The notes beneath the pieces were generated by a model that worked only from the letters and a program-made list of their open reading frames with translations, was not told where the DNA came from and searched no databases. A program made the translations under genes and the position numbers. Below, in pieces: positions 1-7,350 of a stretch of DNA of 34,067 nucleotides (position 1 is its first letter; each line of letters begins with the position of its first letter). The stretch is from CAZKXU01 sp964556665 (GTDB lineage Bacteria > Bdellovibrionota_C > UBA2361 > CAZKXU01): positions 1 to 34,067 of the forward strand of contig CAZKXU010000028.1 of assembly GCA_964556665.1 (NCBI GenBank), in the 5' to 3' direction.

Positions 1-55
1 TCTGGGGCAACGCTGCGCGCCATACGTGAAAAAACTTATTTGGCGAAGCACTAGT
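1..55. repeat. Partial copy of palindromic repeat family C
   Basis: The first 55 bases match positions 10225-10279 with one mismatch. They correspond to the right arm of the complete 188-bp palindrome at 10092-10279 and end in the same GCACTAGT terminus. The rest of this copy lies outside the window. Directly beyond it is a perfect 12-bp palindrome, GTGTGCGCACAC (54-65). Confidence 0.85.
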
Positions 56-82
56 GTGCGCACACATAAAACAGCATTATTA

Positions 83-112
83 TTGAAATTATTGCTTTAA
101 TGAAAAATTAAT
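83..112 (+). promoter_or_regulatory. Candidate sigma-70-type promoter of sthA
   Basis: TTGAAA (83-88) is separated by 18 bases from ATTAAT (107-112), about 20 bases before the sthA start codon. The region is AT-rich, so the match is weak and could be chance. I see no strong Shine-Dalgarno sequence before the ATG at 133. Confidence 0.3.
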
Positions 113-132
113 ACTCTGTCGATACAGATCCT

Positions 133-1581
133 ATGAGCTCGAAATATGACTATGATCTTGTAATTATTGGAACTGGACCTGGCGGACAGCGAGCTGCGAT
201 TCAGGCAACTAAATTGGGCAAGCGGGTAGCAATTATAGACTCCCGTAAATTAGTCGGGGGAATATGTCTGCATGACGGCACGATACCAAGTAAGTCCTTT
301 CGTGAGGCTATTCTGCACCTCTCTGGCTATAAAGAGAGGAGTCATTACGGCAAGGCCTATCGTGTTAAGCATGATATTAGAATGGAGGATTTAACAAGTC
401 GCTGTGATGGAATTATAGACGATATTGAGCAGACGATTAGATCTCAGTTAATCCGAAATCGTGCTGAGATTTTTCATGGTTTTGGCTCGATCGATGACCC
501 AAATCATGTCAGGGTTAAGACCGGAAGCAAAGAGCAGGTGTTAAGCACAGAGGTAATTGTGATCGCCACGGGAACAAGGCCATGGCGTCCGAATGATTTC
601 GAATTCGATCCAGATTGTATACTCGATAGTGACGGCATTCTACATATGAAAAAATTGCCAAAAACACTTGCCGTTGTTGGTGGTGGAGTGATCGGCTGTG
701 AATATGGATCGATGTTTGCTTCACTTGGCATTAAAGTCACAATCGTTGAAGCACGCTCAGGAATTCTTTCTTTTGTTGATCAGGAACTAGTTGATTCTCT
801 TGTATACAATCTGCGTGAACAAAAAACGTCAATCATAGTAAATGACAAAGTAATAAAATGCTCCCGAGCGCCGGATGGCAGAGCTGTGACTTATATGGAG
901 AGCGGGAAGAGGATTGTAAGTGAAGCGCTACTTGTGTCGGCTGGCAGGGTAGGAAATGTAGAAGGACTAAACCTAGAAAAGGTAGGTATTAAAGCGGACG
1001 CACGTGGACGCATAGAAGTAAATGACCATTTCCAAACTGCAATACCAAATGTATATGCAGTTGGAGATGTAATCGGTGCACCTGCACTTGCCTCGACCTC
1101 TATCGAACAAGGACGTCGAGCCGCCTGTCATGCCTTTGGATTATACGAGCATACCTCTAATATTCCACTTCCATACGGAATTTTTACTATTCCTGAGATT
1201 GCAGCAGTAGGGAAAACGGAGATGGAGCTAAGCAAGGAAAAAATTCCATATGAAGTTGGTATTGCACGTTTTAGCGAAGTTGAGCGTGGAAAGATTATTG
1301 GTGACAATAACGGTATCCTAAAACTTCTGTTTCATCGCAATACTTTGCAGCTCCTTGGTGTGCATGTAATAGGAGAGGGTGCTGCAGAGTTAGTTCATAT
1401 CGGACAGATGGTCATGGGCTTTAAGGGCGGTATCGATTTTCTAGCGCAGTGTGTTTATAATTATCCGACTCTATCCCAATCTTACAAAACTGCGGCGCTT
1501 GATGGCTTAAATAAAACAATTGCTACTCAGGATCTACCGGATGAAGCTCCATCAACAGATATTGATATGGAGATGAATTGA
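133..1581 (+). CDS. sthA: Soluble pyridine nucleotide transhydrogenase (Si-specific), SthA-like flavoprotein
   Basis: This cytoplasmic FAD enzyme is expected to transfer hydride between NADPH and NAD+. Seen: an N-terminal FAD-binding GTGPGG at residues 13-18, a central NAD(P)-binding fold beginning VVGGGVIG near residue 180, a second FAD motif YAVGDVIG near residue 310, and a C-terminal dimerisation domain. In lipoamide dehydrogenases and related enzymes a CxxxxC disulfide follows the first FAD motif. Here the segment is C45-LHDG-T50, so the second cysteine is missing, and IPSK follows. This matches SthA (GTIPSK) and argues against lipoamide dehydrogenase, mercuric reductase or glutathione reductase. 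The length of 482 aa is typical. The gene stands alone, facing the convergent receiver gene downstream. Confidence 0.88.
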   Translation: MSSKYDYDLVIIGTGPGGQRAAIQATKLGKRVAIIDSRKLVGGICLHDGTIPSKSFREAILHLSGYKERSHYGKAYRVKHDIRMEDLTSRCDGIIDDIEQTIRSQLIRNRAEIFHGFGSIDDPNHVRVKTGSKEQVLSTEVIVIATGTRPWRPNDFEFDPDCILDSDGILHMKKLPKTLAVVGGGVIGCEYGSMFASLGIKVTIVEARSGILSFVDQELVDSLVYNLREQKTSIIVNDKVIKCSRAPDGRAVTYMESGKRIVSEALLVSAGRVGNVEGLNLEKVGIKADARGRIEVNDHFQTAIPNVYAVGDVIGAPALASTSIEQGRRAACHAFGLYEHTSNIPLPYGIFTIPEIAAVGKTEMELSKEKIPYEVGIARFSEVERGKIIGDNNGILKLLFHRNTLQLLGVHVIGEGAAELVHIGQMVMGFKGGIDFLAQCVYNYPTLSQSYKTAALDGLNKTIATQDLPDEAPSTDIDMEMN

Positions 1582-1592
1582 GGGGAACGTTT

Positions 1593-1613
1593 ACGTGCAC
1601 GCGCACGTGCATG
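1593..1613. repeat. Alternating purine-pyrimidine palindrome downstream of sthA
   Basis: Starting 12 bases after the sthA stop, 21 consecutive bases alternate strictly purine/pyrimidine. They contain ACGTGC (1593-1598) and its inverted copy GCACGT (1603-1608) around the loop ACGC. No T tract follows, so it is not a classical intrinsic terminator. It could be a hairpin or a Z-DNA-prone segment. Confidence 0.5.
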
Positions 1614-1700
1614 GAAAACAGAAAGAATTACTATATACATCGGCCAATTATATCATCTGCTGATAGCTTTCTACCCATAAAAAACGTCGAAGAGCCGAGA

Positions 1701-2129
1701 TTATGTCGCTTCCCGCATACTACCACTTACCGCCTGCACCTTTGACTCCAAGGTCTCAACTGTAAAAGGTTTTACGATATAGTTACTAATTCCTGCCTGA
1801 ATTGCAGCAGTGACCTCAGGTTTACGATTATTTGAAGTTACCATTATAAATGGTAAATTACACATATCTGGACACCGTCTGATTGCTTTTATCAGTTCAA
1901 TCCCATCACCATCAGGCATCGACCAGTCTGAGACTACGAGGTCAAATTTTTTTTCCAATAGCATCTTCAAGGCCAGGGATCCGCAGCTTGCACTAGAGAT
2001 GTAGCGGTATCCGATCTGATTCAGCATTGTACAGATCAATAAACGCATCGACTCCGAGTCGTCGACGATAAGAATACGGGAATTTAGGTCAAGTTTAGGC
2101 ATTATTTTTCTTTGTGATAATATCGGCAT
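1701..2129 (-). CDS. Single-domain response regulator, CheY-like receiver
   Basis: The 142-aa protein is one receiver domain with no output domain. Seen: acidic pocket VDDS (D23, D24), phosphoacceptor D68 in the CheY-style context SDWSMPDGDG, a conserved VTS threonine near residue 98, and the KPF lysine near residue 119. CheY-type proteins relay phosphate from a histidine kinase, often to the flagellar switch, which fits the flagellar genes in this window; the actual partner is unknown. The start at 2129 has a weak GTGAG upstream. An internal ATG ten codons in (2102) would also give a complete domain and leave more room for divergent promoters. The neighbouring membrane sensor gene starts only about 20 bp away on the other strand. 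Confidence 0.8.
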   Translation of the reverse strand: MPILSQRKIMPKLDLNSRILIVDDSESMRLLICTMLNQIGYRYISSASCGSLALKMLLEKKFDLVVSDWSMPDGDGIELIKAIRRCPDMCNLPFIMVTSNNRKPEVTAAIQAGISNYIVKPFTVETLESKVQAVSGSMREAT

Positions 2130-2149
2130 ATTAACTCACTTTATTGATT

Positions 2150-2935
2150 ATGTTTTCTCTCAATTTGGTCGATTTAGAGTTTATGAGACTTAAGGCAACA
2201 CTCATTCTTGCCGTTGCAATGTTAATGGTTGTAGTAGGGCTTCAGTTCGCAACTTTTGTATATTCCTACATTTCATTTACCAAATTTCAAGAGACACTAA
2301 CTCCGCAGCTTGCAGTTATTAAATCAAGCCTTATAACGCAGCAAGATCATATTCAGAGTGGAACGAAAAATGCTTTAAACCAGATTGAGCTAGTGGCCGA
2401 AAAACTTCTTTCAGATTCTGAACAGGTATATCTTAAGGCACTGACCTTTCTTTTGATCGGATTTGCCTTAGCTGGCTTTGTGCTGATAATAGTCCAAGAA
2501 AAGATCGTGTTAGGGCTAAACAGGCTTTATGCAGCGATTCAAGGGTTAAGAAAAAATGGACCGGGAAGTGTGGCCGAGGTTTGGAGCAACGACGAATTTG
2601 CTTCTATTGTTAGCGCAGTTAATGTTCTTAATTTTAGTGTCGGTGAAAATAACGTGCCGAAGAGTAGTTTTGAGGCCTTACTAGAGGTTGTGGATCATCC
2701 GTGTGTTGTCTTTAGCAAAGACGGGACAATTACAAATTGTAACTACCTTTTTGCTTCAGCGTTTGAAAAAAATAAAGAGGAATTACTGGGAGAGAGTTTG
2801 GATCAGATCGCAAACGCACATACAGAAGTTATTGAGATGCTCGAAGCGATAAAAACAGGTAAAAAACCAAGCTCTAAAAGATCCTCAGCCCGGACTGTAG
2901 GACTCGGAGCAGATGAGTACCTAATCCGGCTTTAA
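2150..2935 (+). CDS. Membrane-bound PAS domain protein without output domain
   Basis: Seen: a first transmembrane segment soon after the N-terminus, an extracytoplasmic stretch of about 55 residues, a second transmembrane segment (about residues 96-118), a linker that may be HAMP-like, and a PAS-like domain beginning LLEVVDHPCVVFSKDGTI. The protein ends in a basic tail soon after the PAS fold. No kinase, methyl-accepting or GGDEF domain follows. The architecture resembles the front half of a sensor kinase or chemoreceptor. It is divergent from a CheY-like gene, so a signalling role is a reasonable inference. Starts are ambiguous: TTG 2144, ATG 2150 or ATG 2183; the last places the first membrane helix directly at the N-terminus. 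The 3' end overlaps the convergent glycosyltransferase gene by 15 bp. Confidence 0.6.
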   Translation: MFSLNLVDLEFMRLKATLILAVAMLMVVVGLQFATFVYSYISFTKFQETLTPQLAVIKSSLITQQDHIQSGTKNALNQIELVAEKLLSDSEQVYLKALTFLLIGFALAGFVLIIVQEKIVLGLNRLYAAIQGLRKNGPGSVAEVWSNDEFASIVSAVNVLNFSVGENNVPKSSFEALLEVVDHPCVVFSKDGTITNCNYLFASAFEKNKEELLGESLDQIANAHTEVIEMLEAIKTGKKPSSKRSSARTVGLGADEYLIRL

Positions 2936-3697
2936 TTTTGATTTGTGCTGCAGTTCCCAAAGCTTTCCATATTTTAGAACTGTATAAAAGAATTCCATAA
3001 AAGCTACGATTAGACCAGGTAATCCCTCTAAAAAACCGCGCTTAAAAAAATAGAATTTAATAAAACGAAATAGAGGATTGAAGATGATATTAATTATTCC
3101 TGCTCGTTTTCCAGCATCAAATAACATCTTTGCTGATAGAGATGAAAAGCGATTGATAGTCTGAACTTGATCATATAAATCTTCGTAGGTGTAATGAAGT
3201 AGCTCCTCCGGTAATTTGCAGACAACTCCGGATACTATTGCCCTTTCGTGCGGGTCATTGCCACCCCACGATGTTGCAAGACGGCGCATTAAGCGCAGGC
3301 GATATTCAGGGAAGTATCCGCCCTTTCTCCACCAGCGTCCTAAATGATAAACTGTACGCTGAATTTCAAATCCATTGGCCTCGATATTGTCCTGAGAGAG
3401 GATACTAAGAATACGTTCACGCAGCTTATCGGATACTACCTCGTCAGCATCAATATTCAGAACCCAGTCATGACTGCATTGTGCTAGTCCAAAACGCTTC
3501 TGCTCTACATAACCGGGCCAACTACGTGTAATAATTTTACAGTTATACTTTTCAGCAATGCTGAGTGTCTGATCGGTAGAGCCGCTGTCGATCAAAATAA
3601 TTTCGTCACACCACTTAAGACTATCAAGGCAACGGTTAAGATGACGCTCCTCATTCATGCAGATAATAAATGCTGATATTTTCAAGCGGTTTTCCAT
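2921..3697 (-). CDS. Family 2 glycosyltransferase, WaaE/KdtX-like (LPS core type)
   Basis: The 258-aa protein opens with the GT2 fold (ISAFIICMNEERHLNRCL), followed by IDSGSTDQT and the DxD motif NIDADE that binds the metal and nucleotide sugar. The middle segment with RRATSWGGNDPHE-like features and the C-terminal hydrophobic, basic region match the WaaE branch, which adds glucose to the heptose region of the LPS core. The exact sugar and acceptor cannot be read from sequence. The enzyme should act at the inner face of the cytoplasmic membrane. The gene diverges from the carbamoyltransferase gene across about 90 bp, consistent with a small surface-glycan locus. Its 3' end overlaps the PAS gene tail to tail. 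Confidence 0.75.
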   Translation of the reverse strand: MENRLKISAFIICMNEERHLNRCLDSLKWCDEIILIDSGSTDQTLSIAEKYNCKIITRSWPGYVEQKRFGLAQCSHDWVLNIDADEVVSDKLRERILSILSQDNIEANGFEIQRTVYHLGRWWRKGGYFPEYRLRLMRRLATSWGGNDPHERAIVSGVVCKLPEELLHYTYEDLYDQVQTINRFSSLSAKMLFDAGKRAGIINIIFNPLFRFIKFYFFKRGFLEGLPGLIVAFMEFFYTVLKYGKLWELQHKSKLKPD

Positions 3698-3757
3698 CTG
3701 ATTAGTTAAGCCTTGAGTTCTTTCCTTTTAACTGATTTCGCGCTATTATTTCGCCAA

Positions 3758-3763
3758 TATAAT
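3758..3763 (+). promoter_or_regulatory. Candidate -10 element for the carbamoyltransferase gene
   Basis: A perfect TATAAT lies 25 bases before the start codon in the 91-bp divergent gap. The upstream -35 region is weak (TTTCGC-like at suitable spacing). A G-rich stretch, GGGGG at 3772-3776, precedes the ATG and may serve as part of the ribosome-binding region. Confidence 0.4.
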
Positions 3764-3788
3764 CCAGTTTTGGGGGCCTGTAAAATAG

Positions 3789-5606
3789 ATGAACATCCTT
3801 GGAATCTCGGCGTTTTATCATGATAGTGCAGCGTGTTTGGTGCGTGATGGAAAAATTTTAGCGGCAGCTCAGGAAGAGCGTTTTACTAGGAAGAAGCATG
3901 ATCCTGATTTCCCAAGAAATGCTGTAAAATTTTGTTTGGAATCGGAGCATCTTAAAGTAACAGATCTGGACTATGTAGTTTTTTATGACAAACCTGTGCT
4001 CAAGTTTGAGCGTTTGCTTGAAACGTATCTTACCACAGCGCCGCAGGGTTTTACCTCTTACGCTAAGTCAATGCCACTTTGGCTTAAGCACAAACTCTGG
4101 ATACCGGAGACTATTAAAAATGAATTAGGGTATGAGGGTGAGATTCTGTTTACAGAGCACCATCAAAGCCATGCCGGAAGTGCCTACTATCCTTCTCCTT
4201 ACGAAAAGGCTGCTATTTTGACAATAGATGGTGTTGGTGAGTGGACTACCAATAGCCTTGGAATAGGTGAGGGAAACCAGTTTCGCTTAATAAAGGATAT
4301 CAAATTTCCACATTCCCTCGGACTTCTTTACTCTGCTTTTACTTACTTTACCGGATTCAAAGTCAATTCAGGTGAGTATAAAGTTATGGGGCTTGCACCA
4401 TACGGTGAACCTAAATATGCGAAAATTATATATGATAATCTAATTGATCTTAAGGATGATGGTTCTTTTCACTTAAATCTTAAGTATTTTGATTACATGG
4501 CTGGTTTAGCGATGACCAACGAGCTCTTCGGCGAGCTATTTGGAGGAGCAAGGCGCAAACCAGAAAGCCCACTTACTCAGAGAGAGATGGACCTAGCGAG
4601 CTCAATCCAGGTAGTGGTTGAGGAGTGTATGCTTAGACAGGCACGCTTTCTTTACAAAGAGGCTCAGACTGATAATCTTTGTTTAGCAGGAGGTGTGGCG
4701 TTAAACTGTGTTGGTAACGGAAAGGTATTACGGGAAGGACCCTTTAAAAATATATGGATTCAACCAGCCGCTGGGGATGCCGGTGGTGCTGTAGGTGCAG
4801 CATTATGCGTTTGGTATGGGTATCTTAATAATCCTCGCAAAGTTGACGGTAGGAGAGATGCGCAAAAAGCAAGTTTACTAGGACCGCAGTTTACTGGTGA
4901 AGAGATACGTCATGATTTGGCAGAATTTGGAGCGGTTTATAAACAATACTCCGGAGATCAGATCTATGAAAAAACCGCAGAGTTATTAGCTAATGAGAAG
5001 ATTATCGGTTGGTTTAGTGGTCGCATGGAGTTTGGCCCACGTGCCTTAGGTGCACGCAGCATTATCGGTGACCCGCGTGTGCAAACTATGCAATCAAAGA
5101 TGAATTTGAAGATAAAGTTTAGAGAATCATTCCGACCTTTTGCTCCTGCTGTGATGCGTGAGCATGTATCAGAGTATTTTGATATCGAGTCTGATTCTCC
5201 ATATATGTTGTTGGTTGCGCCAGTTAAGGAGAGTCGACGCATTTCGATGACTAAGGAGCAGGAGAAGCTGTTTGGGATAGCAAAATTAAATATTCCGCGT
5301 TCTGATATTCCTGCCGTAACGCATGTAGATTATTCTGCACGTATTCAGACTGTCGATAAAGATGAGAATCAAAACTTTTATAAATTATTAGCAGCATTTA
5401 AGGCGAAAACCGGTTGTCCGGTCCTGATTAATACTAGTTTTAATGTTCGTGGCGAGCCGATAGTTTGTACACCTAAGGACGCTTATACCTGCTTTATGCG
5501 AACAGAGATTGATGCGTTAGTGATTAACGATTTTCTACTTATTAAAGAAGAGCAGCCAAAGTGGCAGGAACGTGAAGATTGGCAGACAAAATTTGAGTTG
5601 GATTAA
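3789..5606 (+). CDS. Carbamoyltransferase, NodU/CmcH family
   Basis: The 605-aa protein shows the family's features throughout: N-terminal MNILGISAFYHDSAACL and EERFTRKKHD, the histidine-rich HHQSHAGSAYYPSP followed by LTIDGVGEW (Kae1-like ATP/metal domain), and a YrdC-like C-terminal part with MEFGPRALGARSI and LINTSFNVRGEP. The family transfers a carbamoyl group from carbamoyl phosphate, via carbamoyl-adenylate, to a hydroxyl of a sugar or natural product. The acceptor here is unknown. The gene is followed after 17 bp by an SxtJ-like gene, a pairing seen in many genomes, and is next to a glycosyltransferase. Surface-glycan modification is therefore more likely than antibiotic or toxin tailoring. 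Confidence 0.88.
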   Translation: MNILGISAFYHDSAACLVRDGKILAAAQEERFTRKKHDPDFPRNAVKFCLESEHLKVTDLDYVVFYDKPVLKFERLLETYLTTAPQGFTSYAKSMPLWLKHKLWIPETIKNELGYEGEILFTEHHQSHAGSAYYPSPYEKAAILTIDGVGEWTTNSLGIGEGNQFRLIKDIKFPHSLGLLYSAFTYFTGFKVNSGEYKVMGLAPYGEPKYAKIIYDNLIDLKDDGSFHLNLKYFDYMAGLAMTNELFGELFGGARRKPESPLTQREMDLASSIQVVVEECMLRQARFLYKEAQTDNLCLAGGVALNCVGNGKVLREGPFKNIWIQPAAGDAGGAVGAALCVWYGYLNNPRKVDGRRDAQKASLLGPQFTGEEIRHDLAEFGAVYKQYSGDQIYEKTAELLANEKIIGWFSGRMEFGPRALGARSIIGDPRVQTMQSKMNLKIKFRESFRPFAPAVMREHVSEYFDIESDSPYMLLVAPVKESRRISMTKEQEKLFGIAKLNIPRSDIPAVTHVDYSARIQTVDKDENQNFYKLLAAFKAKTGCPVLINTSFNVRGEPIVCTPKDAYTCFMRTEIDALVINDFLLIKEEQPKWQEREDWQTKFELD

Positions 5607-5623
5607 TCTGTTGTAAGGTTGAA

Positions 5624-6142
5624 ATGGGAATGGCTGTAGGAAAAATTAGTAGACAGGAAGAAAAATTGTCGGTGATTCAAGGTGGCAAAGGAAATGCAAG
5701 GGCAGCTGAGAATAGGGATCCCTTAAATGAACTCTCCTTTCGAAAGCCAATCTGGATGCATGTCCGGGAGTTTGCAGCTATTATAGCGGCGATTGCTTTA
5801 TGTGTAGTTGCTTTCAAGCATTATCGGGGTACGCTTACACTCGAATTATCATTATATATTACTACCTTGGCTCTAGTCTTTTATCTAGTAGGCAGAATTA
5901 AGCCCATAATTCTATATCCAATATGGAAAGGATGGATGTGGCTAGGACATGCGCTTGGTATTATAATGAGTTCCATAGTTCTTGGGGTCGGCTGGATAAT
6001 CTTAATGATACCGGTAGCTGTATTATTAAAAATCTTGAGTAAGAAAGTAATGGATCTTAGTTTTAAAGCTCCAGTAGAGACATACTGGGAGGAGCGTACA
6101 GATAGATCCAATGACTTTAAGTTATTGGAGAGGCAGTTCTAA
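5624..6142 (+). CDS. SxtJ-like membrane protein
   Basis: This 172-aa protein has a polar N-terminus and about four hydrophobic segments, two helical pairs (about residues 50-90 and 100-135), ending in a soluble tail with FKAPVETYWEERT. Size, helix pattern and position directly behind a carbamoyltransferase gene fit the SxtJ family, whose biochemical role is not established. An AAGG ribosome-binding site (5615-5618) sits 5 bases before the ATG, supporting this start. It is probably co-transcribed with the carbamoyltransferase gene. Many related loci continue with a small DUF5989-type protein and an SGNH hydrolase. Neither follows here, but two SGNH hydrolases occur elsewhere in the window. Confidence 0.7.
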   Translation: MGMAVGKISRQEEKLSVIQGGKGNARAAENRDPLNELSFRKPIWMHVREFAAIIAAIALCVVAFKHYRGTLTLELSLYITTLALVFYLVGRIKPIILYPIWKGWMWLGHALGIIMSSIVLGVGWIILMIPVAVLLKILSKKVMDLSFKAPVETYWEERTDRSNDFKLLERQF

Positions 6143-6161
6143 CTTTTATACAATAGAAGAA

Positions 6162-6827
6162 TTACTTTACAACCTTAAAAAGCATCATTTGATTGCTCAA
6201 AGACTCTTTCAACATCTTCATAAACTCATCTCTACTAATCTCTATCGCTCCAAGTTGTTTTAAAAAATCTGTCATATTCTGACAATCGATCCACTCAATA
6301 CCACGTTCCTTCAGATAATCAATTAAAAACCAGAGCGCCAACTTTGAGGCATTCGGCCTTCTATGGAACATCGACTCACCAGCGAACATATGTCCGATTG
6401 AGACTCCGTAAAGTCCGCCTACTAAGAGATCCTTATAATAGCATTCGACACTATGACAGTGTCCGGCATAATGTAGAGCCGTATACCCCTTTATTACATC
6501 TGCTGTAATCCATGTTCCTTTCTGGCCTTTTCTGTTTCTCCACTCAGCGCATGCTGCAACTACCTCCTCAAATGCCGTATTAATTCGAAATGAATAACCG
6601 CTGCGCTTACGCTCCTTAACGAGGCTAGCGGATGGAATAAAATCTTTTAAACGCAAAATTGCTCTGTTTGGTGGAGCGAACCAGACCAGTTGGCCCTCTT
6701 TAACAGGCCAAAGAAAGATACCGCTACGATATGCGTTGAGTAATGTTTCTACCTCTACGTCTCCGCCAACCCCTAGGATTCCGTACTCATCCGCTAGATC
6801 AACTGGTGGAAAACGCGCAATTACCAT
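6162..6827 (-). CDS. aat: Leucyl/phenylalanyl-tRNA-protein transferase
   Basis: Aat transfers Leu or Phe from its tRNA to the N-terminal Arg or Lys of proteins, creating N-degrons read by ClpS. Family motifs are all present in order: FPP near the N-terminus, the GILGVGGD segment, YRSGIFLWP, VWFAPPNRAIL, GTWITADVIKGYTALH, CHSVECYY, LVGGLYGVSIGHMFAGESMF, and NASKLAL. At 221 aa it is slightly shorter than the E. coli protein. It is divergent from clpS-clpA, so enzyme, adaptor and protease chaperone of one pathway are neighbours. The 3' end faces the SxtJ-like gene across 19 bp with no clear terminator. Confidence 0.93.
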   Translation of the reverse strand: MVIARFPPVDLADEYGILGVGGDVEVETLLNAYRSGIFLWPVKEGQLVWFAPPNRAILRLKDFIPSASLVKERKRSGYSFRINTAFEEVVAACAEWRNRKGQKGTWITADVIKGYTALHYAGHCHSVECYYKDLLVGGLYGVSIGHMFAGESMFHRRPNASKLALWFLIDYLKERGIEWIDCQNMTDFLKQLGAIEISRDEFMKMLKESLSNQMMLFKVVK

Positions 6828-6891
6828 ATCTGGTGTAATTTATTGGGAACTTTTAAACTGTCAATAGAATCTAATAGTTACAAGTAGTCTA

Positions 6892-6994
6892 GGTAATTAC
6901 TAATTAACTTCGGGCCTGTGCGAGCGCGGCTCGCACCCTGGGGCAGCCGCTGGCTGCCCCTACGATTTTACCCTCACTTTGTTGAGTAGTTACC
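6892..6994 (-). repeat. Dispersed two-hairpin repeat, family B, copy 1 (inverted orientation)
   Basis: This copy lies in the aat/clpS divergent gap. It holds hairpin GTGCGAGC/GCTCGCAC and hairpin GGGGCAGCC/GGCTGCCCC, bounded by imperfect inverted ends GGTAATTACT and AGTAGTTACC. Read on the minus strand it aligns with the copies at 23815 and 28447, sharing the GGGTAAAATCGTAGGGGCAG core with the 28447 copy. Confidence 0.8.
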
Positions 6995-7000
6995 AGGCTT

Positions 7001-7006
7001 GATAAT
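7001..7006 (+). promoter_or_regulatory. Candidate -10 element for clpS-clpA
   Basis: GATAAT (in the context TTGATAATT) lies 24 bases before the clpS ATG and directly outside the family B repeat. The -35 region is poor (TTTGTT-like at 17-base spacing) and would fall inside the repeat's right end, so the repeat may contribute to this promoter. Confidence 0.35.
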
Positions 7007-7029
7007 TATTCAACTTCGAGTACTCGCAT

Positions 7030-7350
7030 ATGCCCCGTTCTAATACCAATGAGCAATCAGGAACAGACACTATAGAGCGGGAAGATATACGCACAAAGTT
7101 ACCTAAGATGTATCAGGTACTACTATTAAATGACGACTATACTACAATGGATTTTGTTGTGGCTATACTAGAATCTGTTTTTAAGAAAAGTCCGGCAGAG
7201 GCTGTAAAAATTATGTTGCATGTGCACAAGCAGGGACGGGGGCTTTGTGGGGTTTTCACAAAAGAGATAGCTGAGGCGAAAATACTAATGGTCAATAATC
7301 GTGCTCGCGCTGCAGGATATCCTCTTAAGGCTATAATGGAGGAGGAATAG
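7030..7350 (+). CDS. clpS: ATP-dependent Clp protease adaptor ClpS
   Basis: ClpS binds proteins with bulky N-terminal residues and hands them to ClpA. The 106-aa protein has a disordered N-terminal tail of about 25 residues, needed in known ClpS for delivery to ClpA. A compact domain follows with MYQVLLLNDDYTTMDFVV, whose NDDYT loop forms the N-degron pocket, then MLHVHKQGRG with the conserved histidine and EIAEAK with the conserved glutamate. No other gene intervenes before clpA: the TAG stop is directly followed by the clpA ATG, so translation is probably coupled. Confidence 0.95.
   Translation: MPRSNTNEQSGTDTIEREDIRTKLPKMYQVLLLNDDYTTMDFVVAILESVFKKSPAEAVKIMLHVHKQGRGLCGVFTKEIAEAKILMVNNRARAAGYPLKAIMEEE

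Noticed and set aside
133..1581. Lipoamide dehydrogenase
   Set aside because: The second cysteine of the redox disulfide is replaced by threonine, as in soluble transhydrogenases.
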